Assembly: GCA_045657205.1 (NCBI GenBank)
Contig: JAZOSS010000037.1
Coordinates: 1 to 12,966 of the forward strand
Length of the DNA stretch: 12,966 nucleotides
Direction of reading: 5' to 3'
Origin: RGIG7213 sp045657205
GTDB taxonomy: Bacteria > Bacillota > Clostridia > Oscillospirales > CAG-272
The position numbers were made by a program, and so were the translations under genes. This document shows, piece after piece, positions 6,585 to 12,839 of this stretch. The notes under the pieces are model-generated. The model saw only the letters and a program-made list of their open reading frames with translations. It ran no database searches and was not told the origin of the DNA. Position 1 is the first letter of the stretch, and each line of letters begins with the position of its first letter.

Positions 6585-6613
6585 ATTATACACAAATATA
6601 ATAAAAAATTCAA
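6585..6613 (-). promoter_or_regulatory. Minus-strand promoter inside the azlD-ABC gap
   Basis: TTGAAT (6608-6613) and TATAAT (6585-6590) on the minus strand are separated by exactly 17 bases. It points away from the ABC operon and toward the remnant at 6491-6580; no intact gene follows it. Confidence 0.55.
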
Positions 6614-6629
6614 CTGTATTTTTAAAAGA

Positions 6630-6672
6630 AATAAGCGGTGCTACGAAGTTTTTAAACAGCGCACCGCTTATT
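6630..6672 (-). terminator. Terminator of the GntR-ABC operon
   Basis: A perfect 12-base stem, AATAAGCGGTGC (6630-6641) with GCACCGCTTATT (6661-6672), around a 19-base loop, begins 3 bases past the last permease stop codon. On the minus strand it is followed by TCTTTT, a moderate T tract. Confidence 0.75.
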
Positions 6673-6675
6673 AAT

Positions 6676-7293
6676 TTAAATATCTTGCTTTTTATATTGT
6701 CTTACAGAAATGTAATACGTTACGGGAATTGAAATAATAAGTATGCACAGCGAAATAACAACGGGCGTCAATCCAACGTTTAAAACCTTATTCCCGAAAA
6801 ACAAGAAATTAACAGCTATTCCCGACACACCGCCTATAGCCGCGCAGGAAGCCACAAGTGCCTTGTTTGCTAATTTGAAGTACAGCGGTATAAGACAGTA
6901 CATTACGGTGTATACAGCAAAAACAAGCACCAGGTTAAAGGCGAATTCACCCGACATAAATTCAAAATCAAATACGAAGCTGCCAATAAGTCTTGCGCTT
7001 ATCATCAAAAGTAAGACCGTAAATTTACACGCAAAATCAAATATATATTTTGACAAGATTATCTCATTTGCACGGCACGGCAAAGCGTATGCATATTTTT
7101 CCCAGCCTCTTTCATCAAGCGTGAAGCTGTTAAGCCCCGCGCTGCTTGATATAAAGCAAGGAAACAACATGATCGGTCCCAAAACATCCGATATAAACGT
7201 ACTGACAGCAAAGGCGGCAACCATTACAGCATATATTATAACCGTGGATCTCTGCGCGTACACTTCTTTTAATAAAAGTCCCTTTATCTTCAT
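6676..7293 (-). CDS. ABC-2 family transporter permease, second of a paralogous pair
   Basis: 205 residues, about six hydrophobic segments (near 17-34, 40-55, 92-108, 118-135, 145-165, 174-194) and a basic N-terminus (MKIKGLLLKEVYAQR). LDERGW (59-64) and the following EIILSKYIFDF (77-87) sit in the cytoplasmic-side loop, typical of the small ABC-2 permeases of the PF13346-like group. It is clearly a paralogue of the preceding gene (7303-7926), with the same length and the same motif positions. The SD AAGGAG overlaps the neighbour's end region and the gap is 9 bases. The two permeases probably pair around an ATPase dimer to export an unknown molecule such as a peptide or lipid-active compound; the substrate cannot be read from sequence. 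Confidence 0.85.
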   Translation of the reverse strand: MKIKGLLLKEVYAQRSTVIIYAVMVAAFAVSTFISDVLGPIMLFPCFISSSAGLNSFTLDERGWEKYAYALPCRANEIILSKYIFDFACKFTVLLLMISARLIGSFVFDFEFMSGEFAFNLVLVFAVYTVMYCLIPLYFKLANKALVASCAAIGGVSGIAVNFLFFGNKVLNVGLTPVVISLCILIISIPVTYYISVRQYKKQDI

Positions 7294-7302
7294 TTTTTCT
7301 CC

Positions 7303-7926
7303 TTAATCAAGCTCTTGCTTTTCGTAGAGTTTTACGGTGATGTGATACGTTACGGGTATTGAAACAAGCAGTACGCACAGCGAAATAATAACAGGTACAA
7401 CACCCATCATATTTACTGACAATTTATCGTTAAACCCTAAGATATTTACCGTAATTCCTGCTGCAAATCCAATCACCGCACACAATCCGACAGCCGCTTG
7501 CCCCCATTTGAAATATAGCGGAAAAAGGAAGTATACTACAGTATAAACCGAAAAAGCAAGTACCAAACCGAAAGCACAGTTACCTGACAAAAATTTAAAA
7601 TCAAATATAAAGCTTCCGATAATTCTCCCGATAATGAGCAAGGTTAACGTTCCAAATCTCCATACAAAATCAAATATATATTTTGATAAAATTATCTCTT
7701 TTGAGCTGCACGGCAAACCGTAAGCATATTTCCCCCAGCCTCTTTCATCAAGGCTCAGGCTGTTAAGCCCTGCCATACTTGTAATAAGGCAATAAAATAT
7801 CATCATGTGCCATGTTTTGTCAGATATGATTGCAGTTGCAAAAAACACTATAAACGCAATCGACCATATTATAAGTGATGTTTTCTGTGCGTAAACTTCT
7901 TTTAGAAAAAGTCCTTTGACCTTCAT
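7303..7926 (-). CDS. ABC-2 family transporter permease, first of a paralogous pair
   Basis: 207 residues with the same plan as its downstream paralogue: MKVKGLFLKEVYAQK start, SLDERGWGKYAYGLPC (58-73), EIILSKYIFDF (77-87), IGSFIFDFKFLSG (103-115), and a closing segment ISLCVLLVSIPVTY near 181-194. Six membrane helices are likely. Its ATG shares one base with the ATPase stop codon (TAATG), so translation is coupled, with GGAGAA inside the ATPase end as SD. The two permeases differ most in the central and C-terminal helices, as expected of a heterodimer after tandem duplication. Related operons with YtrA-type regulators include B. subtilis ytr and S. aureus pmt. Confidence 0.85.
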   Translation of the reverse strand: MKVKGLFLKEVYAQKTSLIIWSIAFIVFFATAIISDKTWHMMIFYCLITSMAGLNSLSLDERGWGKYAYGLPCSSKEIILSKYIFDFVWRFGTLTLLIIGRIIGSFIFDFKFLSGNCAFGLVLAFSVYTVVYFLFPLYFKWGQAAVGLCAVIGFAAGITVNILGFNDKLSVNMMGVVPVIISLCVLLVSIPVTYHITVKLYEKQELD

Positions 7927-8768
7927 TACTTGTTCTCCTTTATCATCGACACGAACAGCTCCTCAAGTCCTACGGCACTTACGGAATAACCGTCCGGCAA
8001 AAGGTCACGCTTGACTATAGCTTCTACACCGTAAGGCGTTATTTTTTTGTGCTTTACGGCATCTTCGGGGACATCCGAAAGCTCTTCTTCCGTACAGCGG
8101 AGTATTCCGTACTGTGAAAGCAAAACGTCCTTTTCTTCGCAAAGCATCAAGCGTCCGCCGTGCAAAAATGCAATATAGTCGCACAGCTTTTCAAGGTCGC
8201 TGACGATATGCGAGGATATTAATATCGAATGTGACTCCTCCCTCGTGAAGTCATAGAGCATCTCAACAAGCTCGTCACGTACAACGGGGTCGAGCCCTGC
8301 TGTCGGCTCGTCAAGCAGTAAAAGCTTTGCATCGTGTGAAAGCGCCACTGCAATGCCGAGCTTCATTTTCATACCCTTTGAAAACTTCTGTATCTTGATA
8401 TTTGTCGGCACGGAAAGCTTTTTCAAAAGTTCATTGTACTTTTCGCTGTCCCAATTTTTGAATATGTACTTCATAACTTTATCGACCTGCGGGGCGGTCA
8501 TTTCATTAGGTATGCCAAGCTCGTCAAACACGACGCCTATATCCTCTTTCGTAACATCACCGCCTTTTACGTGATCACGTCCGAGTATTTCAACACTGCC
8601 TTCATCTTTTTTAGCTATATTAAGTATAAGCTTGAAAATGGTGCTTTTGCCCGAACCGTTTTCACCGACAAGGCCCATAACGCACCCTGTGGGCAAAGTA
8701 AGATTAACACTGTCAAGTGTGAAATTTTTATATTTTTTCGTAAGATTTTTTATTTCAAGTGCATTCAT
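7926..8768 (-). CDS. ABC transporter ATP-binding protein (YtrB/BcrA-like)
   Basis: 280 residues. Walker A GENGSGKST (35-43), signature FSKGMKMKL (129-137, a variant of LSGGQ), Walker B LLLLDEP with catalytic E154, D-loop AGLDP (157-161) and H187 in the SSH switch are all present, so it should hydrolyse ATP. The usual Q-loop glutamine is replaced in the GVVFDELG segment (78-85), as is often seen in this subfamily. Residues after about 220 form a C-terminal extension seen in drug/peptide export ATPases. It starts 4 bases inside the GntR gene (ATGA overlap) and ends one base into the first permease gene. It is the only ATPase in the operon, so it presumably works as a homodimer under two different permeases. 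Confidence 0.93.
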   Translation of the reverse strand: MNALEIKNLTKKYKNFTLDSVNLTLPTGCVMGLVGENGSGKSTIFKLILNIAKKDEGSVEILGRDHVKGGDVTKEDIGVVFDELGIPNEMTAPQVDKVMKYIFKNWDSEKYNELLKKLSVPTNIKIQKFSKGMKMKLGIAVALSHDAKLLLLDEPTAGLDPVVRDELVEMLYDFTREESHSILISSHIVSDLEKLCDYIAFLHGGRLMLCEEKDVLLSQYGILRCTEEELSDVPEDAVKHKKITPYGVEAIVKRDLLPDGYSVSAVGLEELFVSMIKENK

Positions 8769-9142
8769 TGTCCTTCCTCCATACTGAAATTTATCATTTC
8801 GATGATATCACCTTTGCTTAAATTACACGATGCGGCAAGTCTTGCAATTTCATCTATATATTTTTCGATCTTTCTTAAATTTTCCTCGCGCAAAAGCTCT
8901 ACGTTCTTCGGTGCTACGTAGCATCCTTTTGCCGCAACCGTATATATGAAGCCGTCGCGCTCAAGCTCCTCGTATGCACGTTTCGTCGTAATAAAACTTA
9001 TACGCAGATCTTTTGCAAGGGCTCTGATAGACGGCAGCATCTCATCTTCCTTTAAAGCACCGCTTATGATCTGATCTTTTATTTGCGAATATATCTGTTC
9101 ATATATCGGAACTCCGCTTTTGTTATCAATAAATATGTTCAT
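8765..9142 (-). CDS. GntR-family transcriptional repressor, YtrA subfamily
   Basis: 125 residues, the short form typical of YtrA regulators. Residues 10-77 form the winged helix: PIYEQIYSQIKDQIISGAL, then EMLPSIRALAKDL (34-46), ISFITTKRAYEELERDGFIYT (48-68) and the wing ending AKGCYVAP. The tail of about 45 residues has no large effector domain and probably mediates dimerisation. SD AGAGGTGAT precedes the ATG. It is the first gene of the operon, overlapping the ATPase gene by 4 bases, so it should autorepress its own promoter together with the transporter. YtrA-type repressors often release DNA in response to cell-envelope-active antimicrobials, which is the likely but unproven inducer class here. 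Confidence 0.93.
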   Translation of the reverse strand: MNIFIDNKSGVPIYEQIYSQIKDQIISGALKEDEMLPSIRALAKDLRISFITTKRAYEELERDGFIYTVAAKGCYVAPKNVELLREENLRKIEKYIDEIARLAASCNLSKGDIIEMINFSMEEGQ

Positions 9143-9163
9143 ATCATCACCTCTGCTTTACTG

Positions 9164-9182
9164 TGTATATACATTATATACA
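9164..9182 (-). promoter_or_regulatory. Candidate operator: perfect palindrome over the -10 of the GntR operon
   Basis: TGTATATA (9164-9171), CAT, TATATACA (9175-9182) is an 8+3+8 perfect inverted repeat. It covers the whole -10 (9173-9178), the classical position for a repressor that blocks RNA polymerase. The GntR product encoded just downstream is the obvious ligand. Confidence 0.65.
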
Positions 9183-9201
9183 GTTATAACAGTTTTGTCA
9201 A
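9173..9201 (-). promoter_or_regulatory. Perfect consensus sigma-A promoter of the GntR-ABC operon
   Basis: TTGACA (9196-9201), exactly 17 bases, TATAAT (9173-9178) on the minus strand. Predicted start is near 9166, about 24 bases before the GntR ATG. A consensus promoter with an operator over it fits an operon held off until induced. Confidence 0.9.
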
Positions 9202-9212
9202 TAGTTTTTTTG

Positions 9213-9246
9213 AAAAAAATATCCTCACCTTAAAAAGATGAGGATA
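9213..9246 (-). terminator. Terminator just upstream of the GntR promoter
   Basis: TATCCTCA-C-CTT (9220-9231) pairs with AAG-A-TGAGGATA (9235-9246) around an AAA loop, with one C-A mismatch. Read on the minus strand it is followed by seven Ts (9213-9219). It is a second barrier, after 9329-9355, against readthrough from the sigma module. Confidence 0.8.
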
Positions 9247-9281
9247 CTTTACTGTTAAATTAAGATCTTGCACGGTGATTT

Positions 9282-9341
9282 TTACGTTTTTATCATCCTG
9301 ACCGTGTTGTCACGATCGATTTCCCTTGAAAAAGGCGAGCG
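9282..9341 (-). pseudogene. Short coding-like tail between two terminators
   Basis: On the minus strand a frame open from about 9341 to the TAA at 9282-9284 reads RSPFSREIDRDNTVRMIKT. It is charged and varied like a real C-terminus but has no start and runs into the terminator stem 9334-9355. It may be a leftover of a displaced gene or part of a dispersed repeat; chance is quite possible. Confidence 0.22.
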
Positions 9342-9355
9342 TCACAACGCTCGCC
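9329..9355 (-). terminator. Terminator of the downstream sigma/membrane-protein module
   Basis: A 9-base GC-rich stem, GGCGAGCGT (9334-9342) with ACGCTCGCC (9347-9355), has a 4-base loop and, on the minus strand, a five-T tail (9329-9333). It lies 8 bases after the stop at 9364. The same GGCGAGCG stem recurs at 11301-11322. Confidence 0.88.
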
Positions 9356-9363
9356 CATAGCAT

Positions 9364-10635
9364 TTATTCGGGGATGAGAACATCGCCGTTGGATATAATA
9401 CCTTCCGAAATATCAATCGCATTGCTGATCACATTACCGTTCTTTACGTCAATGTCACCTTCATAAGCCACAACGACTGTGCTGCCGATCTTAACCATAT
9501 CACATTCAACATAGCGGGAGACTTTCACGTCATCAATCATGATCTTATACGCGATACCGTCTGCGGGATCCTTACAAAGGATCGAATCATCAACCAAAAT
9601 ATAATCGTCGGTTATTTCTGTGACCTTTCCTGCAATCGTCTTGTTGTACGGTTCAAATTCTGCTACGGTTGAATTATCTTTTGCATACTTGATGATACTG
9701 TCTGCGGCATCTTCTCCGATATAATAGAGGTATTCATAATCAAAAATATTTGTCCACACATATCCACCTTCAGTAATATACATAGCTTTCTTATATACAC
9801 CAAAAGCTTCAGAGGTTACGGTAAAAGCAATAAAGTTTCCTCTGTTCTCATGCCAACCTACCGAATTTGCGGCTTCTGCATCTTTTGCATCTTTCAAAAC
9901 GCTCCAAATATACTCATCGTCATTCAGCAAATGATAAGTTTTATCTTTTTCTTCTTCATCAACAGAAAATCTACTCAACTCGACATATTGAGGCAACGAA
10001 TATGCATCTAATACACCTCCCCAAGTTGCGGGAGGATCATAATTTTTAGAAATAAATACATAATAATGATTTTCCATTTTCACGGCAATTAGTCTGTCTG
10101 ATGCAACGTCTTTGATCTCGTAAGCATCAAAATGTTCGTGATAGACTCCATCCGAAGTATCATCATAACCGGTAGCTTTATACGAGCCGAGCTTTTCGCC
10201 CACGTAAGATGCAGACAACTCTCTTTTTTGACCGATAAATTCAGTACTGCTCACGTCAATGGAATAATACTTTTCGTATATAGTCTTGTATTTCCAAGGC
10301 CATACGATGCCGTATTCACCCGATTGTATCGTGAAGTCCTTATATCTGCCACCATTGCCGCGGGGTGGAATGATATCAGGGGAATTCCCTCGCAGCCTCG
10401 GTACGGCGATGACAGCGCCTGCGATCAGCAAAAAACAAGCCGCGATCGTCCCAAAGCGAAGCAATACGTTTTTGTTGGGTTTCCTCTCATTCTTTAAGTT
10501 CGTTTTGGCATACACCTTATCCTTGATAGCGGAAAGCGTATCATCCGATATTTCAGGCGCAACGCTCTGTTTAACGAGATTATCGATCTCACCTGCATTC
10601 GCTTCGTCAAAAATATTATTCAGTGTTTTTTTCAT
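9364..10635 (-). CDS. Single-pass membrane protein paired with an ECF-like sigma factor (putative anti-sigma/sensor)
   Basis: 423 residues. A cytoplasmic N-terminus (1-56, acidic then basic) is followed by one membrane helix (57-79) in the motif LLRFGTIAACFLLIAGAVIA and an outside domain. The outer part has a Tyr/Asp-rich region (100-330) and an OB-like beta region (about 334-411: AGKVTEITDDYILVDD, SRYVECDM, IGSTVVVAYEG). No HxxxCxxC zinc motif of the ZAS anti-sigma type is visible. The ATG overlaps the sigma stop (ATGA), and its SD GGAGG is inside the sigma gene's last codons, so output of the two is coupled. By position and topology it is probably the anti-sigma factor or sensor for that sigma; no homologue was recognised and binding is inferred. 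It shares its TM motif with the protein at 11337-12839. Confidence 0.78.
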   Translation of the reverse strand: MKKTLNNIFDEANAGEIDNLVKQSVAPEISDDTLSAIKDKVYAKTNLKNERKPNKNVLLRFGTIAACFLLIAGAVIAVPRLRGNSPDIIPPRGNGGRYKDFTIQSGEYGIVWPWKYKTIYEKYYSIDVSSTEFIGQKRELSASYVGEKLGSYKATGYDDTSDGVYHEHFDAYEIKDVASDRLIAVKMENHYYVFISKNYDPPATWGGVLDAYSLPQYVELSRFSVDEEEKDKTYHLLNDDEYIWSVLKDAKDAEAANSVGWHENRGNFIAFTVTSEAFGVYKKAMYITEGGYVWTNIFDYEYLYYIGEDAADSIIKYAKDNSTVAEFEPYNKTIAGKVTEITDDYILVDDSILCKDPADGIAYKIMIDDVKVSRYVECDMVKIGSTVVVAYEGDIDVKNGNVISNAIDISEGIISNGDVLIPE

Positions 10636-11192
10636 ACCTCATTACCTCCAAACATTTTACGCAGTTTGTTTAAGGCTCTGTGTGTTCGTGTATCCACGTT
10701 CGTCGCGGATAGGCCGATAGCATTTGCGATCTCTTTTGAGGACTCACCGTAATAATACTTACGGAAAATGATGCTTGAGTCTGGCTCTCCGAGATCCTCA
10801 ACAGCCTTGATAACCTCGCGCCGAAGCTCCTCATCGGTAAGCTCGCTGTCAATCGTCACGTCATCCACAATCTGCAAAAGTGATTGCTCATCATCAAGAG
10901 AAATACCGCCTTCAAGGCTTCTTTTCTTGGCAACATTGATCGCATGATTACGTGCGATGACGCACAGATACGATTTGATACTTGACATTGCAGGATCATA
11001 GTCTGCAAGCTCTGTGTAGAATTTACTGAACACGTCCGCCACACAGTCTTCAAGATCGGATGAAACACAGTAAGAACCGTTAAGCTTGCTTTTGACAACA
11101 GCATAAACAAGACCTGTGTAGTTATTCAATAATTGTTCCATTCCGGCGTTCGGGTCTTTATGTAGCAGTCGCAGTAATTTCTTGTCCTCCAT
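10632..11192 (-). CDS. RNA polymerase ECF-like sigma factor
   Basis: 186 residues, the usual size of two-domain sigma factors. Region 2 spans about 18-90 with DLEDCVADVFSKFYTEL (46-62) and SIKSYLCVIARNHAINVAKK (71-90). A flexible acidic linker follows (95-122), then region 4 (123-180) with the helix-turn-helix SSKEIANAIGLSATNVDTRT (151-170) and HRALNKLRK. It directs RNA polymerase to a small regulon, presumably under control of the membrane partner encoded immediately after it with a 4-base overlap. SD GAGGTG precedes the ATG. The gene has a housekeeping-type promoter at 11268-11296; I found no clear ECF-type autoregulatory promoter in the leader. Regulon and signal are unknown. Confidence 0.92.
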   Translation of the reverse strand: MEDKKLLRLLHKDPNAGMEQLLNNYTGLVYAVVKSKLNGSYCVSSDLEDCVADVFSKFYTELADYDPAMSSIKSYLCVIARNHAINVAKKRSLEGGISLDDEQSLLQIVDDVTIDSELTDEELRREVIKAVEDLGEPDSSIIFRKYYYGESSKEIANAIGLSATNVDTRTHRALNKLRKMFGGNEV

Positions 11193-11209
11193 AGTCCCAC
11201 CTCTTTTTC

Positions 11210-11219
11210 GAATCGATTC
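11210..11219. repeat. 10-base perfect palindrome in the sigma leader
   Basis: GAATCGATTC lies between the predicted RNA start (about 11261) and the SD of the sigma gene. It could be a small operator; it is short enough to be chance. Confidence 0.4.
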
Positions 11220-11267
11220 ACTATTTAATACAATCTAAAACACGAAATCTTACACTTTTCAAAAATA

Positions 11268-11296
11268 ATTATAACATATTTTTGAGAAAATTTCAA
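11268..11296 (-). promoter_or_regulatory. Extended -10 sigma-A promoter of the sigma/membrane-protein module
   Basis: TTGAAA (11291-11296) and TATAAT (11268-11273) on the minus strand, 17 bases apart, with TGT just before the -10. RNA would start near 11261, leaving a leader of about 69 bases. The -35 touches the preceding terminator stem, so the two modules are packed but separately transcribed. Confidence 0.78.
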
Positions 11297-11327
11297 ATAA
11301 GGCGAGCGCGGAAACGCTCGCCTTATT
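11296..11327 (-). terminator. Terminator of the upstream sigma/membrane-protein module
   Basis: A 13-base perfect stem, AATAAGGCGAGCG (11296-11308) with CGCTCGCCTTATT (11315-11327), around a CGGAAA loop, lies 9 bases after the stop codon at 11337. On the minus strand the trailing T run is broken (TTATTTGAAATTTT), so termination may be partial. Confidence 0.78.
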
Positions 11328-11336
11328 ATCTGTCTT

Positions 11337-12839
11337 TTACATCTCAGGACAAACTATGTCAATGCATTTTCCGTATTCGTTATACTCTCCGGTATAGATA
11401 TACCTTGTTTCGTAGTCTCCTAACAAATCAAGCAAAGCATCTCGATCAATTGCCTTGCACTCGTCAGAACCATATTCAATGATATAGTAAGCATCATCGT
11501 AGTAATATTGATATTTTTCGGTATAGAAGCACCACGTCACTCTAACAATGCCAATAACACCGTTTTCTGTTTTAGCATACCATCCGAAAACTCCGCTTGT
11601 TGTATTTTTCAGATTTTCTTGATTATTAAAATGCGGTGGCGTTACCGATCCACTGTTCAAAGCTCCTTTGACCGACTCAAAGGCAGAGGGCAGATCGGGC
11701 AAGCGATTCATATCTTCTTCGTTAAAGCGAGCCTTTGTAAAGGCATAGGTATCCTGATCTCCGTCTGTCCATTCTTTACACCATACGCTGACTTTTTCAT
11801 TGGTTGCAAAACCGTTGATATATCTGACGGCGTGGAATTGTACTTCCGGCGAAAAATGTAATATTCTTGACGAAAAGATTGGAACAAATATTCCGTTGTC
11901 AAAAGATTTAAGCGAATCTAAAACGTTTGCCGCCTCACCCGATATATCCTTCAATAAATGCACATAAAAATCATTTCCCCAACCGTCATCTTCTTGCTGA
12001 ATAATAGTTTCCGCCTGTGTAATGGTATCTATAACCGGTGCGCGATTGGTTTCTTCAATCCAAGCTTTGTTGGCATTCCAAAGCCTTTCATCGAATTTGC
12101 CATCAGAATCAAATGCTACAAAGTTCTCACCCATAAGATGATAGCCGTATACCCGATATCCGAAAAGCGGCAGATTTAATTGTTCAGCCTTTCCTTGCGT
12201 TTTATTATACATTACCGAGTAGTCATAGGCAAACTGCGCCATGTTTTTGATTACAAAACTATCATACACCGAGAAATCGGTCGCAAAAGCGACAGGAACC
12301 ATATAATAGAATTCCTCCGTCATTTCCGTTCCTCTCAATAATTTGACGGTTTTCATTCTCAAGAGACGATATTCGTACTGATTCCAATCATCAAAAAATG
12401 TATAAGTGTCGGGAAGCATTTCAATAAGCTTAGCCGTCACTGATATACCTGCTGGGTTTACATCCATATTAGCATCTGACGACATACCACTACTGCTTTC
12501 GTTGCCATAATATTGTGGTGCTGACGAAGGTACTTGAACATTCACAATCGGTATATTCGGTCTATTATCATCCGTTGTCCCCGGTCCCGGATTTACACCG
12601 ATGTCATTGTTCGTTCCATCGGGAGGGGTGATAATCCCCGAATCATCCTCTCGCAGCATAGGCACAACGATAACCGCGCTCAAAACCAGCACGAAACAAG
12701 CCGCGATTGCCCCGAAGCGAAGCCATATGCTTTTAGGCTTTTTGTTTTTCTGCCTGAGCCTATCCTTTTGCTCAACGTATTTTTCAACAAGGTCGGGATC
12801 AATGTGATTTAGACCTTCGTTCAAATCTTTCTTTTTCAT
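11337..12839 (-). CDS. Single-pass membrane protein with large external domain, partner of a second sigma factor
   Basis: 500 residues. A short cytoplasmic part (1-38, highly charged, MKKKDLNEGL...) leads to one membrane helix (39-60) with WLRFGAIAACFVLVLSAVIV, then a Pro/Gly/Asp/Asn-rich linker (62-110) and a large extracytoplasmic domain rich in Tyr, Phe and Trp (about 130-495). No catalytic motif, zinc motif or known fold was recognised. It is paralogous in its membrane-proximal part to the protein at 9364-10635, but the outer domains differ and it lacks the OB-like C-terminus. The ATG overlaps the stop of an upstream sigma gene by 4 bases, so it is probably that factor's anti-sigma or sensor. 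It ends in its own terminator at 11296-11327. Confidence 0.76.
   Translation of the reverse strand: MKKKDLNEGLNHIDPDLVEKYVEQKDRLRQKNKKPKSIWLRFGAIAACFVLVLSAVIVVPMLREDDSGIITPPDGTNNDIGVNPGPGTTDDNRPNIPIVNVQVPSSAPQYYGNESSSGMSSDANMDVNPAGISVTAKLIEMLPDTYTFFDDWNQYEYRLLRMKTVKLLRGTEMTEEFYYMVPVAFATDFSVYDSFVIKNMAQFAYDYSVMYNKTQGKAEQLNLPLFGYRVYGYHLMGENFVAFDSDGKFDERLWNANKAWIEETNRAPVIDTITQAETIIQQEDDGWGNDFYVHLLKDISGEAANVLDSLKSFDNGIFVPIFSSRILHFSPEVQFHAVRYINGFATNEKVSVWCKEWTDGDQDTYAFTKARFNEEDMNRLPDLPSAFESVKGALNSGSVTPPHFNNQENLKNTTSGVFGWYAKTENGVIGIVRVTWCFYTEKYQYYYDDAYYIIEYGSDECKAIDRDALLDLLGDYETRYIYTGEYNEYGKCIDIVCPEM

Noticed and set aside
6743..7306. Long plus-strand open frame opposite the ABC permease
   Set aside because: It is antisense to a gene with clear membrane helices, a paralogue and coupled translation; its lysine/serine-rich translation shows no family features.
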